The notes below the pieces were generated by a model. It did not search any database and was not told the origin of the DNA. It saw nothing but the letters and a program-made list of their open reading frames with translations. The translations under genes were made by a program, and so were the position numbers. DNA of 64,000 bases, taken from NCBI RefSeq assembly GCF_006149005.1, contig NZ_VBSL01000004.1:493910-557909 (forward strand). Reading direction: 5' to 3'. This DNA comes from Larkinella sp. C7 (GTDB lineage Bacteria > Bacteroidota > Bacteroidia > Cytophagales > Spirosomataceae). Numbering within the stretch: position 1 is the stretch's first letter; every line of letters starts with the position of its first letter. Below, one piece after another: positions 44,712 to 52,562 of this stretch.

Positions 44712-45443
44712 TCAGTCTTTCTCCGAAATGAGCGAGTCGGTTCTGGCTCCCAATGGCATTTCGGACTTCATCGACCATAACGTCTGTGCGGGTTTGCGAC
44801 TCAGTGAAACCAAATTGTCGAAGGCCGGCTTTTTCCCCGACGTCTTATAGATCTGAACCCGGTAATCACCGGCGGGCATGCTGCTCAGGTTAAACCGGTA
44901 ATACCGCTGGTAACTGTTGCTGAACTCCTGACAAACCGAGTAGCCCTTCGAGTTGAGAATTTCGATCCGCAACCGTTCTTCGTGCGGATTATAAATGAAC
45001 ACTTTCAGAAAGGCTTCATAGCCATCCGCTGCGGGCACAACCCTTGCCATGATATCGGCAGTCGAGGCCCGGCGTTCCGCGTTCATCAGTCGGTTGCGGT
45101 CGTGGACAATTCGCGGGTCTTCGTTGCTGATCGGCAGGTTCACCGTTTTGACGTTGGCGGGTTGCAACTGATTTCGGGTCACTTTCGTCATCGTGGCATT
45201 CAGCCGTCGTACGTTGTTTTTTGTCAGTTTGACCAGTTTGTTGGAATGAACTTCCTGGTGAATCAATTGCTGGTCGGCATTGAAATACCGGATGGCCGTT
45301 CCGTTGGTGCGGTAATCAGTCGAGACCTCCCAATAACCGGGCCGGTCGATTGGTGTAACCGCATCGGCGGAAGACTTCGTTTGTGCGAGTAACGTCCCAA
45401 CAGAAAGCAGGCAGAGGAGTGAACTACTTAAAATCGTTTTCAT
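44712..45443 (-). CDS. Secreted protein with T9SS-sorting-domain-like beta module, function unknown
   Basis: The 243-residue protein has a signal peptide (MKTILSSSLLCLLSVGTLLAQ). The first half is basic and holds TNGTAIRYFNADQQLIHQE, reminiscent of exported repeat proteins. Residues about 155-220 (VFIYNPHEERLRIEILNSKG ... FNLSSMPAGDYRVQIYKTSG) resemble the beta-sandwich of type IX sorting domains, but about 30 residues follow and the final Lys-rich ending is absent. I do not recognise a family. It is divergent from the ECF sigma gene. Confidence 0.75.
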   Translation of the reverse strand: MKTILSSSLLCLLSVGTLLAQTKSSADAVTPIDRPGYWEVSTDYRTNGTAIRYFNADQQLIHQEVHSNKLVKLTKNNVRRLNATMTKVTRNQLQPANVKTVNLPISNEDPRIVHDRNRLMNAERRASTADIMARVVPAADGYEAFLKVFIYNPHEERLRIEILNSKGYSVCQEFSNSYQRYYRFNLSSMPAGDYRVQIYKTSGKKPAFDNLVSLSRKPAQTLWSMKSEMPLGARTDSLISEKD

Positions 45444-45571
45444 GGTGTGTGCAGAAGTTTTGTTCTGCTTTCTTAGTCGCACACTTCCCCCACGTTGGTA
45501 ACATCTTGCGCAGAAAAAATTGAAAAGCGCGCTTTTTTCGGCATATTTGGTTCAAGCAGACTCTTCTACTC

Positions 45572-46153
45572 ATGCGGTTTTTTGCTCGCCAGCCAACCGA
45601 TTCAGACCTGATTGCCGGACTAGAAGCCGGTAGTGTTCAGCGCAGACAATGTGAAGATCGTCTGTACCAGAAATACGCCTATCTCATTGTTGACGGTGCC
45701 CGCAAACACCGTTTGGGGGAAGACGACTGCGCCAGTGCCTATTCCGATACCATTCTCACCGTCATTGAGAATATCCTTGCGGGTCAGTTTGAAGGGCGGT
45801 CAGAACTGAAAACGTATATTTACCAGATTTTTACCAACAAGTGTATCGATCTGATTCGGAGAAAATCAACGCAGCGGGATCGGGTTCATGATACACTTTC
45901 ACTGGATGATTCGCTGCTGCAACTGCCCGATTCGGCCCGTTCGGTTGTGCAACAACTCATTGCCCAGAGCGATGTCGAGCGGTTGCGTAAACTGGTTGGT
46001 ACGCTCGGTGACAAGTGCCGGGAGATGATTCTGGCCTGGGGTGAAGGGTATTCTGACGAGGAAATTGCCCGGCAACTGAATTATAACACGGCGGCAGTTG
46101 CCAAAACCAGCCGGTTGCGGTGTTTGGAACGTTTGAGGGACTTATACAAATGA
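45572..46153 (+). CDS. ECF-type RNA polymerase sigma factor
   Basis: The 193-residue protein has the sigma-2 region (RLYQKYAYLIVDGARKH, TILTVIENILAGQFEG, LKTYIYQIFTNKCIDLIRRK) and the sigma-4 helix-turn-helix (CREMILAWGEGYSDEEIARQLNYNTAAVAKTSRLRCLERLR). It directs RNA polymerase to a stress or envelope regulon. A candidate promoter, TTG (45520-45522), 21 bases, TATTTGG, lies just upstream. The stop overlaps the start of the first anti-sigma-like gene by four bases (ATGA), the usual arrangement for a sigma/anti-sigma pair. Confidence 0.92.
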   Translation: MRFFARQPTDSDLIAGLEAGSVQRRQCEDRLYQKYAYLIVDGARKHRLGEDDCASAYSDTILTVIENILAGQFEGRSELKTYIYQIFTNKCIDLIRRKSTQRDRVHDTLSLDDSLLQLPDSARSVVQQLIAQSDVERLRKLVGTLGDKCREMILAWGEGYSDEEIARQLNYNTAAVAKTSRLRCLERLRDLYK

Positions 46154-46875
46154 ACAACCTGGAACGCATCGATGACTATTTTTCGGGCCGCTTGCCGGTG
46201 GAGGAACGGGCGCGGTTTGAAACTTCCCTGGAAACCGATTCCGCGCTGGCCGAAGCCGTCGCTTTCTACCTGACCGCGCGGCAAGCGGCCCAAAACGAAG
46301 CCCGCGCCGACCGCAAAGCGCGGTTTGAAACGTTGCGGGAAGAGTCGGGGCCGGTTCGTCAGTTGCCGGCTCGCGTCTGGCTCGCCATGGCAGCAAGCGT
46401 AATGCTGGTTCTCGGACTGGGTGGTTACTGGCTGTTCCAGCGTCAGACGCCATCGGCTGCTGAACTGGCCGATCAGTATATTCGGCAGCATTTCAGCCAG
46501 TTGCCTACCCGGATGGATGGACAAACCGACAGCCTTCAAACCGGGATTGCCCGCTACAATGAAGGAAAACTACCGGAAGCCGGGGTGGTTTTCAATGACC
46601 TGCTGCAACGCAACCCCACCGATGATCGCGCCCGGAAACTGGCTGGCCTGGTTGCCCTCCGAACCGGTCAGTACAACCAGGCCATCGACCATTTCCACCG
46701 GCTGGGCGAACGCACCGATCTGTTTGCCAACCCCGGTCTGTTTCTGGAAGCCCTGAGCCGACTCAAACGCGGACAACCGGGCGATCTTCGTGAGGCCGAA
46801 ACGCTGTTCAAAACGGTCATCGAGCAGAATCTGGAGGGAAAGGCGGAAGCCGAAGTGCTGATTGAAAAACTATAG
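46150..46875 (+). CDS. Anti-sigma-like single-pass membrane protein with periplasmic TPRs (paralogue A)
   Basis: The 241-residue protein has three parts. A cytoplasmic head (LERIDDYFSGRLPVEERARFE, about 1-75) resembles zinc-finger anti-sigma heads in layout but lacks the H-x3-C-x2-C zinc motif. A transmembrane helix follows (LAMAASVMLVLGLGGYWLF, about 78-97). The periplasmic tail begins ELADQYIRQHFSQLP and contains TPR units (AGVVFNDLLQRNP, ARKLAGLVALRTGQYNQAIDHF). It overlaps the ECF sigma stop by four bases and probably sequesters that sigma factor. It is homologous over its full length to the protein at 47531-48238. The longer frame starting at 46120 would overlap the sigma gene further and is rejected. 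Confidence 0.83.
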   Translation: MNNLERIDDYFSGRLPVEERARFETSLETDSALAEAVAFYLTARQAAQNEARADRKARFETLREESGPVRQLPARVWLAMAASVMLVLGLGGYWLFQRQTPSAAELADQYIRQHFSQLPTRMDGQTDSLQTGIARYNEGKLPEAGVVFNDLLQRNPTDDRARKLAGLVALRTGQYNQAIDHFHRLGERTDLFANPGLFLEALSRLKRGQPGDLREAETLFKTVIEQNLEGKAEAEVLIEKL

Positions 46876-46902
46876 AGCCGGTTTTGCCAGACGGTTTTTC
46901 GG

Positions 46903-47277
46903 TTATTGCGACCGGTCGTAAATCTCGCAAATGGCCCGTAGAATCCGGTCGGGGGGTCTTTTTTTGAGCAAATACCCGGAAGCGCCCGCGCAAATCCCTT
47001 CCATCACCCGTTCGTCCAGGTCATCGCTGGTCAGCAACAACACATCGACCTCCGGAAATTCACGATGCAGTTGCCCGTTGGCGGTTTTTCCGTGCTCTAC
47101 GGAGAGTTCAATATCCAGCAGAACCACCTGCGGATTCAGCCCGCGGAGTTGGTTTTCCAATTCCTGCGTATCCGCAAACGCGCCCAGCAAGACGTATCCC
47201 GCCGTGACGGCAATCTGACTGGACAGGGCTTTTCGAAAACTACAATCTCCCTCATAAATCACAATACGAACTGCCAT
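46903..47277 (-). CDS. Stand-alone response-regulator receiver domain
   Basis: The 124-residue protein is only a CheY-like receiver: acidic residues in IYEGDCSFRKAL, phospho-acceptor Asp in QVVLLDIEL (about 55), LLLTSDDLDE, and LLKKRPPDRIL with the conserved Lys. There is no output domain. It lies on the opposite strand between the two paralogous anti-sigma-like genes. A phosphorylated single-domain regulator could control the neighbouring sigma circuit, but nothing in sequence proves it. Confidence 0.86.
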   Translation of the reverse strand: MAVRIVIYEGDCSFRKALSSQIAVTAGYVLLGAFADTQELENQLRGLNPQVVLLDIELSVEHGKTANGQLHREFPEVDVLLLTSDDLDERVMEGICAGASGYLLKKRPPDRILRAICEIYDRSQ

Positions 47278-47342
47278 ACATTTCCTTACGTTGGGTTCAT
47301 TCTCTTAGTCGGCAGAAGTCGGTGAAAGGGAAACAGGTTTAC

Positions 47343-47429
47343 GGTATACGGTTTTCGGCGAGTCTACCGCCTTACAAGCTATTGGCAGTTTCGTGTGCGA
47401 CAGCCACCGAAAACTGAAAACCGTATACC
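47343..47429. repeat. Inverted repeat between the receiver gene and paralogue B
   Basis: GGTATACGGTTTTC (47343-47356) pairs with GAAAACCGTATACC (47416-47429) across 59 bases. GTTTTCGG (47351-47358) also matches CCGAAAAC (47407-47414). Similar words occur at about 55187-55216. Confidence 0.6.
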
Positions 47430-47530
47430 TCCCTGAATTTCCAGACAAGTTGTTAGCCTGATCCGACAAAAAAACGACTAAGGGGTTGACGCATTCCACA
47501 CCAACCCAAGGTGGAAACGCATCGCCCGTG

Positions 47531-48238
47531 ATGAAAGAACTGGAACGAATCGACGATTACTTCGCAGGGCGGTTGCCACCCGCCGACCGGGATCGTTTTG
47601 AGGCCACTTTACCCCACAATCCGGCCCTCGCCCGCTCCGTGGCCTTTTACCTGCTGGCCCGCCAAACCGCCCGTCAGGAAGCCCGGCGGATGCTGAAACC
47701 GGTGCCGGTGCGCCGACTGCCGGTGCGGTTTTTGACGCTCCTGGCCGCCTGTCTGCTTCTGGTACTGGGGGTGGGCTGGTTTTTGACGGTCTGGCAAAAG
47801 CCCCCGTCGGCCGTCGAAGTGGCCGATCAGTATCTCTCAGAACGCTATGGTCAACTGCCGGTTTCGCTCGATGGCCAGAGCGACAGCCTGAAAACCGGTT
47901 CTCACTACTACAATATGGGGGAATTCAGAAAAGCAGAAACGGTTTTTGAAAGCATGCTTGAGCGGGAACCCACGCATCCAGAAGCACTAAAACGGGCCGG
48001 TCTTGTTTCCCTGCGGCTCGGAAATTACGACCAAGCTATTGAACGGTTTCGTCGGCTTGGCCAGCAAACCGATCTGTATGCCAACCCGGGTATTTTTCTG
48101 GAAGCCCTCGCCCTTTTGAAGCGCGGACAACCGATGGATAAAAACCAGGCTAAAAAATTGTTACTGACTGTTATTCAAGGCAATTTGGAAGGAAAGGAAG
48201 AAGCCGGGCAGTTGGTCGAGAAGATCAAGTTCAACTAA
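47531..48238 (+). CDS. Anti-sigma-like single-pass membrane protein with periplasmic TPRs (paralogue B)
   Basis: The 235-residue protein aligns end to end with the product of 46150-46875: LERIDDYFAGRLPPADRDRFE head, transmembrane helix (LTLLAACLLLVLGVGWFLTVW), VADQYLSERYGQLPVSLDGQSDSLKTG, then TPR units (AETVFESMLEREPTHPEALKRAG, SLRLGNYDQAIERFRRLG) and LLKRGQPMDKNQAKKLL. It lacks zinc-ligand Cys residues. No second sigma gene adjoins it, but it leads a run with the S8 protease (19-base gap) and the CHAT gene. It may bind the same sigma factor or act as a scaffold. The start at 47531 matches that of paralogue A; the frame beginning at 47486 is rejected. Confidence 0.82.
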   Translation: MKELERIDDYFAGRLPPADRDRFEATLPHNPALARSVAFYLLARQTARQEARRMLKPVPVRRLPVRFLTLLAACLLLVLGVGWFLTVWQKPPSAVEVADQYLSERYGQLPVSLDGQSDSLKTGSHYYNMGEFRKAETVFESMLEREPTHPEALKRAGLVSLRLGNYDQAIERFRRLGQQTDLYANPGIFLEALALLKRGQPMDKNQAKKLLLTVIQGNLEGKEEAGQLVEKIKFN

Positions 48239-48257
48239 CTAAATTTTTCATACTCCC

Positions 48258-49748
48258 ATGCGTATTTTTACCAGACTGCTCATCCTCTCTGTGGCTTTTT
48301 GGGCCCTGCTATCCTGCGATTTGATTCGATCGTACCCAGAATCCGGGCATCTTCCCGACCAGAACATCATTTTATTTTCCCTCATCGATGTGAAAGGTGC
48401 AAAAGTTGCCATCCCAGTTGCCAAGCAAAAGGAGATGGTCGATTCAGTCAATAAAGTGCTTTTAAGAAACGGGAAAGAGACCCTAAAAATTAAGCACTGG
48501 TGTCCTTGTGATAGCGCCCTCGTGTTGCTGGAAGGAAAAAGACTGGACCAGTTGATTATCAGCGGAAAAGAAATGGCGTCCAGTACAGGGGGGGGCAGTG
48601 GCGTCAGTGGAGAGCCCCCGTATGGAATTAAATGGAATCCCGATGGCAGTCTGAACTGGCCGCAACTGGACTCCCCAGGTTCTAAAAACTACCGGCTTTC
48701 AATGCCCTACGGTCCCGTTAATGAGCCGGGTAAGGCGGTTAAGGTAATACTTCCACCGGCGAATCCAACCGATCAACCTTTTATTATCGCGATACTGGAT
48801 ACGGGCTTTGATGGCTCTCTCTATACTCCTGCCTCCAATTCATTTTGGGTCAACACGGCCGAAGTTTCCGGTTCCGATCACGATCACAATGGATTGGTGG
48901 GTGACCAGTTTGGCTATGATTTTGTGAACAATGCCAGTTTTCCGTACGACGACAATAACCACGGAACGCTGGTGACTTCGCTCATTCACGAACAGCTCAG
49001 AAACAACCCCTGGGCCACGGGCAAGGTCCGCTTTATGCACCTCAAAACCTTTGGTGCCAACGGCCAGGGAACGCTCTTCGATAACCTCTGCGCCCTGTCG
49101 TATGCCCGCCAAATGAACGCAAAAATGATCAATGCCAGTTGGGGATTTTACAGCCAGCAGGAAAGCAAACTGCTGGGTCATTTCATTCAACAACTGAACA
49201 CCACCGGAATTACCCTGGTGGCAGCCGCCGGCAATAAAATCGAAAGTCTGGAGAGAAATCCACTGGGGTGGCTGACGGGGATCTACCGCAATCTGGACAC
49301 CAATCCTTTCTGGCCGGCGGCATTCAGTACGACCCATGAAAATGTTATTGCGGTTACGACCATTCATTCTGACTCCAAAGAAAGCAAAGCCAATCCCGCC
49401 GTTTTACCGGAGGGGCCGTTTGCCGTTTGCCCCAACCAGAATTATTCGAGTCATGCGGTCAATATCGGCGTATTGAATAACCTCAACCTGAAAGAAACCG
49501 GCCCGATCATCCCGGGCTGTGAGGTGCTCGACATTACAGCCACTAATGGAAGAACAAAATCGGGGAGTTCCTTCGCGGCTCCGGTGGTGACGGGCAAACT
49601 GGTCAACAAACTCGGACCGGACTGGTCTGCTCACAAACGGGCGGGACTGTACACCAAAATGCGTACCCTTTCTCCGACAACACTTAAAACCGATCCCAGC
49701 CTGACCAATCAGCTAAAAGATCACTACGTGCTTCGTCATGAACCCTAA
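48258..49748 (+). CDS. Subtilisin-like (S8) serine protease, lipoprotein
   Basis: The 496-residue protein has a lipobox (ALLSC, Cys20), so it is lipid-anchored in the periplasm. The catalytic triad is complete: Asp181 in AILDTGFDG, His235 in NNHGTLVTS, and Ser438 in SGSSFAAP, with the oxyanion Asn326 in AAAGNK. The region from about 40 to 110, with KIKHWCPCDSALVLL, may be a propeptide-like or binding domain. It lies between an anti-sigma-like TPR membrane protein and the TPR-CHAT protein, all on one strand with gaps of 19 and 12 bases, so the three are probably expressed together. Substrates are unknown; neighbouring membrane proteins are candidates. Confidence 0.9.
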   Translation: MRIFTRLLILSVAFWALLSCDLIRSYPESGHLPDQNIILFSLIDVKGAKVAIPVAKQKEMVDSVNKVLLRNGKETLKIKHWCPCDSALVLLEGKRLDQLIISGKEMASSTGGGSGVSGEPPYGIKWNPDGSLNWPQLDSPGSKNYRLSMPYGPVNEPGKAVKVILPPANPTDQPFIIAILDTGFDGSLYTPASNSFWVNTAEVSGSDHDHNGLVGDQFGYDFVNNASFPYDDNNHGTLVTSLIHEQLRNNPWATGKVRFMHLKTFGANGQGTLFDNLCALSYARQMNAKMINASWGFYSQQESKLLGHFIQQLNTTGITLVAAAGNKIESLERNPLGWLTGIYRNLDTNPFWPAAFSTTHENVIAVTTIHSDSKESKANPAVLPEGPFAVCPNQNYSSHAVNIGVLNNLNLKETGPIIPGCEVLDITATNGRTKSGSSFAAPVVTGKLVNKLGPDWSAHKRAGLYTKMRTLSPTTLKTDPSLTNQLKDHYVLRHEP

Positions 49749-49760
49749 CAAACCCACCCC

Positions 49761-52562
49761 ATGATGCCAGGCGGTTTTGCCGGAGCCACGCTCCCCTTCC
49801 GAACACGTCGGGCAGGGTGGCGGTTTTGTGGTATTCTGACCGGCTTTTTCCTGTTTTTCGAGGGCCTGGGCCAATGTCCGCAGCCCGAAATGATCCGGTC
49901 GCGGTATGATAGCCTGATGACACTGGATAACGACCGACAGGCCATTGGCTTTCCTGCGCTGGTTCGGCTCTGCGACCGCTGTCGGCTCAACCGCGACTCG
50001 ACTTATGCCAAGATCTGGCACCGGCTGGGCACCCTGGCTTATCTTAAAAAAGATTACCCAACCGCAATCGACTACACCCGCCGGGCCATCCGGCTGAATT
50101 CCCAGAAACGAAACGATGTCAGCCCCTCTTTTCTGGCCAAAAGCTATTTTAACCTGGGCAATATTTACCTGGACCAGCAGGATTTTCGAACGGCCCGACT
50201 GGTTTTTCAGCAGTTTGTCACAATGGGAAGCCGCTATCCCGAACGGTATGAGCTGGTGGGACTGGCCTACTGGCACTTGGCCAATCTGTTTTTTAAAGAG
50301 TCCGACTACCAGAAAAGCATCCGCCAGGCTGAATTAGGGGTTTCGTATGCCGAACGAATCGGTAACGCCGAATTGATGGCGGCTAATCTCACCGAAAAAG
50401 CCAACTGCCTGAAAGAAACCGGTGATAACGCACAGGCGCTACAAATCGTCAACCAGATCGTCCTTTTGTTTGGCTCTTCGCCCGAGCCGTCGATCAGGCT
50501 GGCCAATGCATATTCGTCCCAGGCCAGTGTGCTGGGCCGTTTGCGTCGATTTGGGGAGGCCCTTAAATCGTATGAAAAAGCCTATGCAGTTCATGTGCAA
50601 ATCCAGAACCCAGCCGGCCAGTCGGAAGTGACCTCCAACATCGGCTTTTTGTATGACAATTACCTCCACCAGTACGATAAGGCGTTGGTTCAATACCGGA
50701 AAGCGCTGGAAACCATTGCCGACGACCGATATGGTCGCGTACGAATCCTGAGCAACATTGGTGAAGTTTATTGGCGCAAAAAAAACTACCAAACCGCTCT
50801 CCGGTATTTCCAGCAAGCCCTCGACACGCTGCACTTCGATGACCGGCAAAAACCGGCCGAACTGACCCGGACCATCCGGCTGACGCCCTACAAAGAGTAC
50901 CTGCTGACGGTGATCCAGAACAAGGCCGACACCTGGCTCGACTACGCCAAAAGCAGGCCCCGAAACCATCGTGTTTTTTTTCAAGAAGCCCTGAAACGCT
51001 ACCAGATTGCCGACCAGATGATCGACATCATGCGGTTTGAGCAGCCGGGTCAGCAGTCGAAACTCTACTGGCGGCAGAAAACACACAGCATGTATGAACG
51101 GGCGATTGAAACCGCTTACCGACTGAATGACAGTGGGCTGGCGTTCCATTTTTTTGAAAAAAGCCGGGCGGTTTTGCTGAGCGACAAACTCAACGAACTG
51201 GGCGCACGGCAGGAATTGCCCCCGCAACAAGCGCAGCAGGAACAGGATTTTCGCCAGCGGATCAACACGATGCAAAATGCGTTGTCGGAGTTGAAACCCG
51301 GCAACCGTTCCTACGATTCAACGCGAACCGTTCTGCTGACCGAACAGGAAAAACTGGATGCGTTTCTCAAAAAACTGGAGCAGGAAAACCCCACGTATTA
51401 CCGCTACAAATTCGACAATACGGTTCCGTCCCTTTCGCGTCTTCAAAACTGGCTGAACGACCGAAAATCGACGCTGGTTTCCTATTTTGTCGGCGACAGT
51501 GCCCTGTATAGTCTGGCCGTTGGGCCATCGGTCACCCGGTTGGTGCGACAATCCGTTCAGGACTATCAAAAGGTGGTGAATGAATTTTTGCCGCTCTGTG
51601 CCACCGAACGGCAAAACCGGCAGTTCGGGCGGTTCTTAACGCTGAGCCACCAGGTTTACAACCAACTTCTTAAACCGCTGACTCTGACCACCGAACGCGT
51701 CATTGTTTCGCCCGATTACCACTTTATCCCGTTTGAAACCCTCAGTAAATCCGCCAACCAACCCGACTTTCTCCTCAATCACCACGCGTTCAGTTACGGT
51801 TATTCGGCCACGGTTTTGCTGAAAGAGACGGAACGTTCATCGGCGAAAAGTTCGGAATTTCTGGGCCTGGCTCCGGTGCATTTCAACCAGACCTTCCAGC
51901 AGGCCACGCTCACCGGCTCTGACCAGGTGCTGGCCAACATCGGTGAGCTGTTCAGTCATCCGACGATTTTGACCGACCAGGCCGCGACCCGCCGGGCGTT
52001 CCGGACAATGGCTCCCAATTACCGCGTCGTTCAGTTGTTTACGCACGCCGAAGCCGATAGCATTGGCCGTGAGCCTTTGCTATACTTTGCCGATTCGACC
52101 CTGCGGTTGTCGGAACTCAGCGACGATGGCCCCTACCAGACGCAACTCATCGTTTTATCGGCCTGTAAAACCAGTCTGGGTGTCAACCAGCAGGGCGAAG
52201 GCATTTTCAGTCTGGCGCGCGGATTTGCCACGCTCGGGATTCCAAGTGTTCTGACCACGCTCTGGAGTGTGGAGGATCAGGCGACGTACCAGCTAACGGA
52301 GCGGTTTTATTACCATTTAAGCGAGGGACTTCCGAAAGATCAGGCCCTTCAGCAGGCGAAGCTCGACTGGCTGGCCAGTGCTTCCCGCGCCGACCAGTTG
52401 CCGTACCGCTGGGCCGGACTGATTCTGGTGGGCAATGCCGAACCGCTGTCTGTCTACCACACGACCTGGTGGTGGCTGGGGGGCGGTTTCGTTGTCATTC
52501 TGGCCCTTGTGATGGGCCGACGATTCCGCCAGCGAAGCCGGAAACCGAAGGCGGTTTATTGA
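49761..52562 (+). CDS. TPR-CHAT protease, membrane-anchored
   Basis: The 933-residue protein has an N-terminal hydrophobic signal (CGILTGFFLFFEGLGQ) and about ten TPR units between residues 60 and 420 (LGTLAYLKKDYPTAIDYTRRA, YFNLGNIYLDQQDFRTARL and others). A coiled stretch follows, then a CHAT domain (about 600-890) with catalytic His762 in LFTHAEADS and Cys802 in LSACKTSLG. CHAT is a caspase/separase-like cysteine protease fold. A C-terminal helix (WWLGGGFVVILALVM) and a basic tail (GRRFRQRSRK) imply that the TPRs and protease face the periplasm. It closes the sigma/anti-sigma/S8 locus. Its last seven bases overlap the convergent GH16 gene. Confidence 0.9.
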   Translation: MMPGGFAGATLPFRTRRAGWRFCGILTGFFLFFEGLGQCPQPEMIRSRYDSLMTLDNDRQAIGFPALVRLCDRCRLNRDSTYAKIWHRLGTLAYLKKDYPTAIDYTRRAIRLNSQKRNDVSPSFLAKSYFNLGNIYLDQQDFRTARLVFQQFVTMGSRYPERYELVGLAYWHLANLFFKESDYQKSIRQAELGVSYAERIGNAELMAANLTEKANCLKETGDNAQALQIVNQIVLLFGSSPEPSIRLANAYSSQASVLGRLRRFGEALKSYEKAYAVHVQIQNPAGQSEVTSNIGFLYDNYLHQYDKALVQYRKALETIADDRYGRVRILSNIGEVYWRKKNYQTALRYFQQALDTLHFDDRQKPAELTRTIRLTPYKEYLLTVIQNKADTWLDYAKSRPRNHRVFFQEALKRYQIADQMIDIMRFEQPGQQSKLYWRQKTHSMYERAIETAYRLNDSGLAFHFFEKSRAVLLSDKLNELGARQELPPQQAQQEQDFRQRINTMQNALSELKPGNRSYDSTRTVLLTEQEKLDAFLKKLEQENPTYYRYKFDNTVPSLSRLQNWLNDRKSTLVSYFVGDSALYSLAVGPSVTRLVRQSVQDYQKVVNEFLPLCATERQNRQFGRFLTLSHQVYNQLLKPLTLTTERVIVSPDYHFIPFETLSKSANQPDFLLNHHAFSYGYSATVLLKETERSSAKSSEFLGLAPVHFNQTFQQATLTGSDQVLANIGELFSHPTILTDQAATRRAFRTMAPNYRVVQLFTHAEADSIGREPLLYFADSTLRLSELSDDGPYQTQLIVLSACKTSLGVNQQGEGIFSLARGFATLGIPSVLTTLWSVEDQATYQLTERFYYHLSEGLPKDQALQQAKLDWLASASRADQLPYRWAGLILVGNAEPLSVYHTTWWWLGGGFVVILALVMGRRFRQRSRKPKAVY

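Noticed and set aside
45572-52562. The TPR-CHAT gene as part of a type III-E CRISPR system
   Set aside because: No Cas7-11, Csx30, Cas1 or array is present and the CHAT protein carries a signal peptide and membrane anchor.
45572-52562. The sigma/CHAT locus as a mobile element or prophage cargo
   Set aside because: No integrase, transposase, tRNA-end attachment site or flanking repeat is visible, and base composition does not differ obviously from its surroundings.
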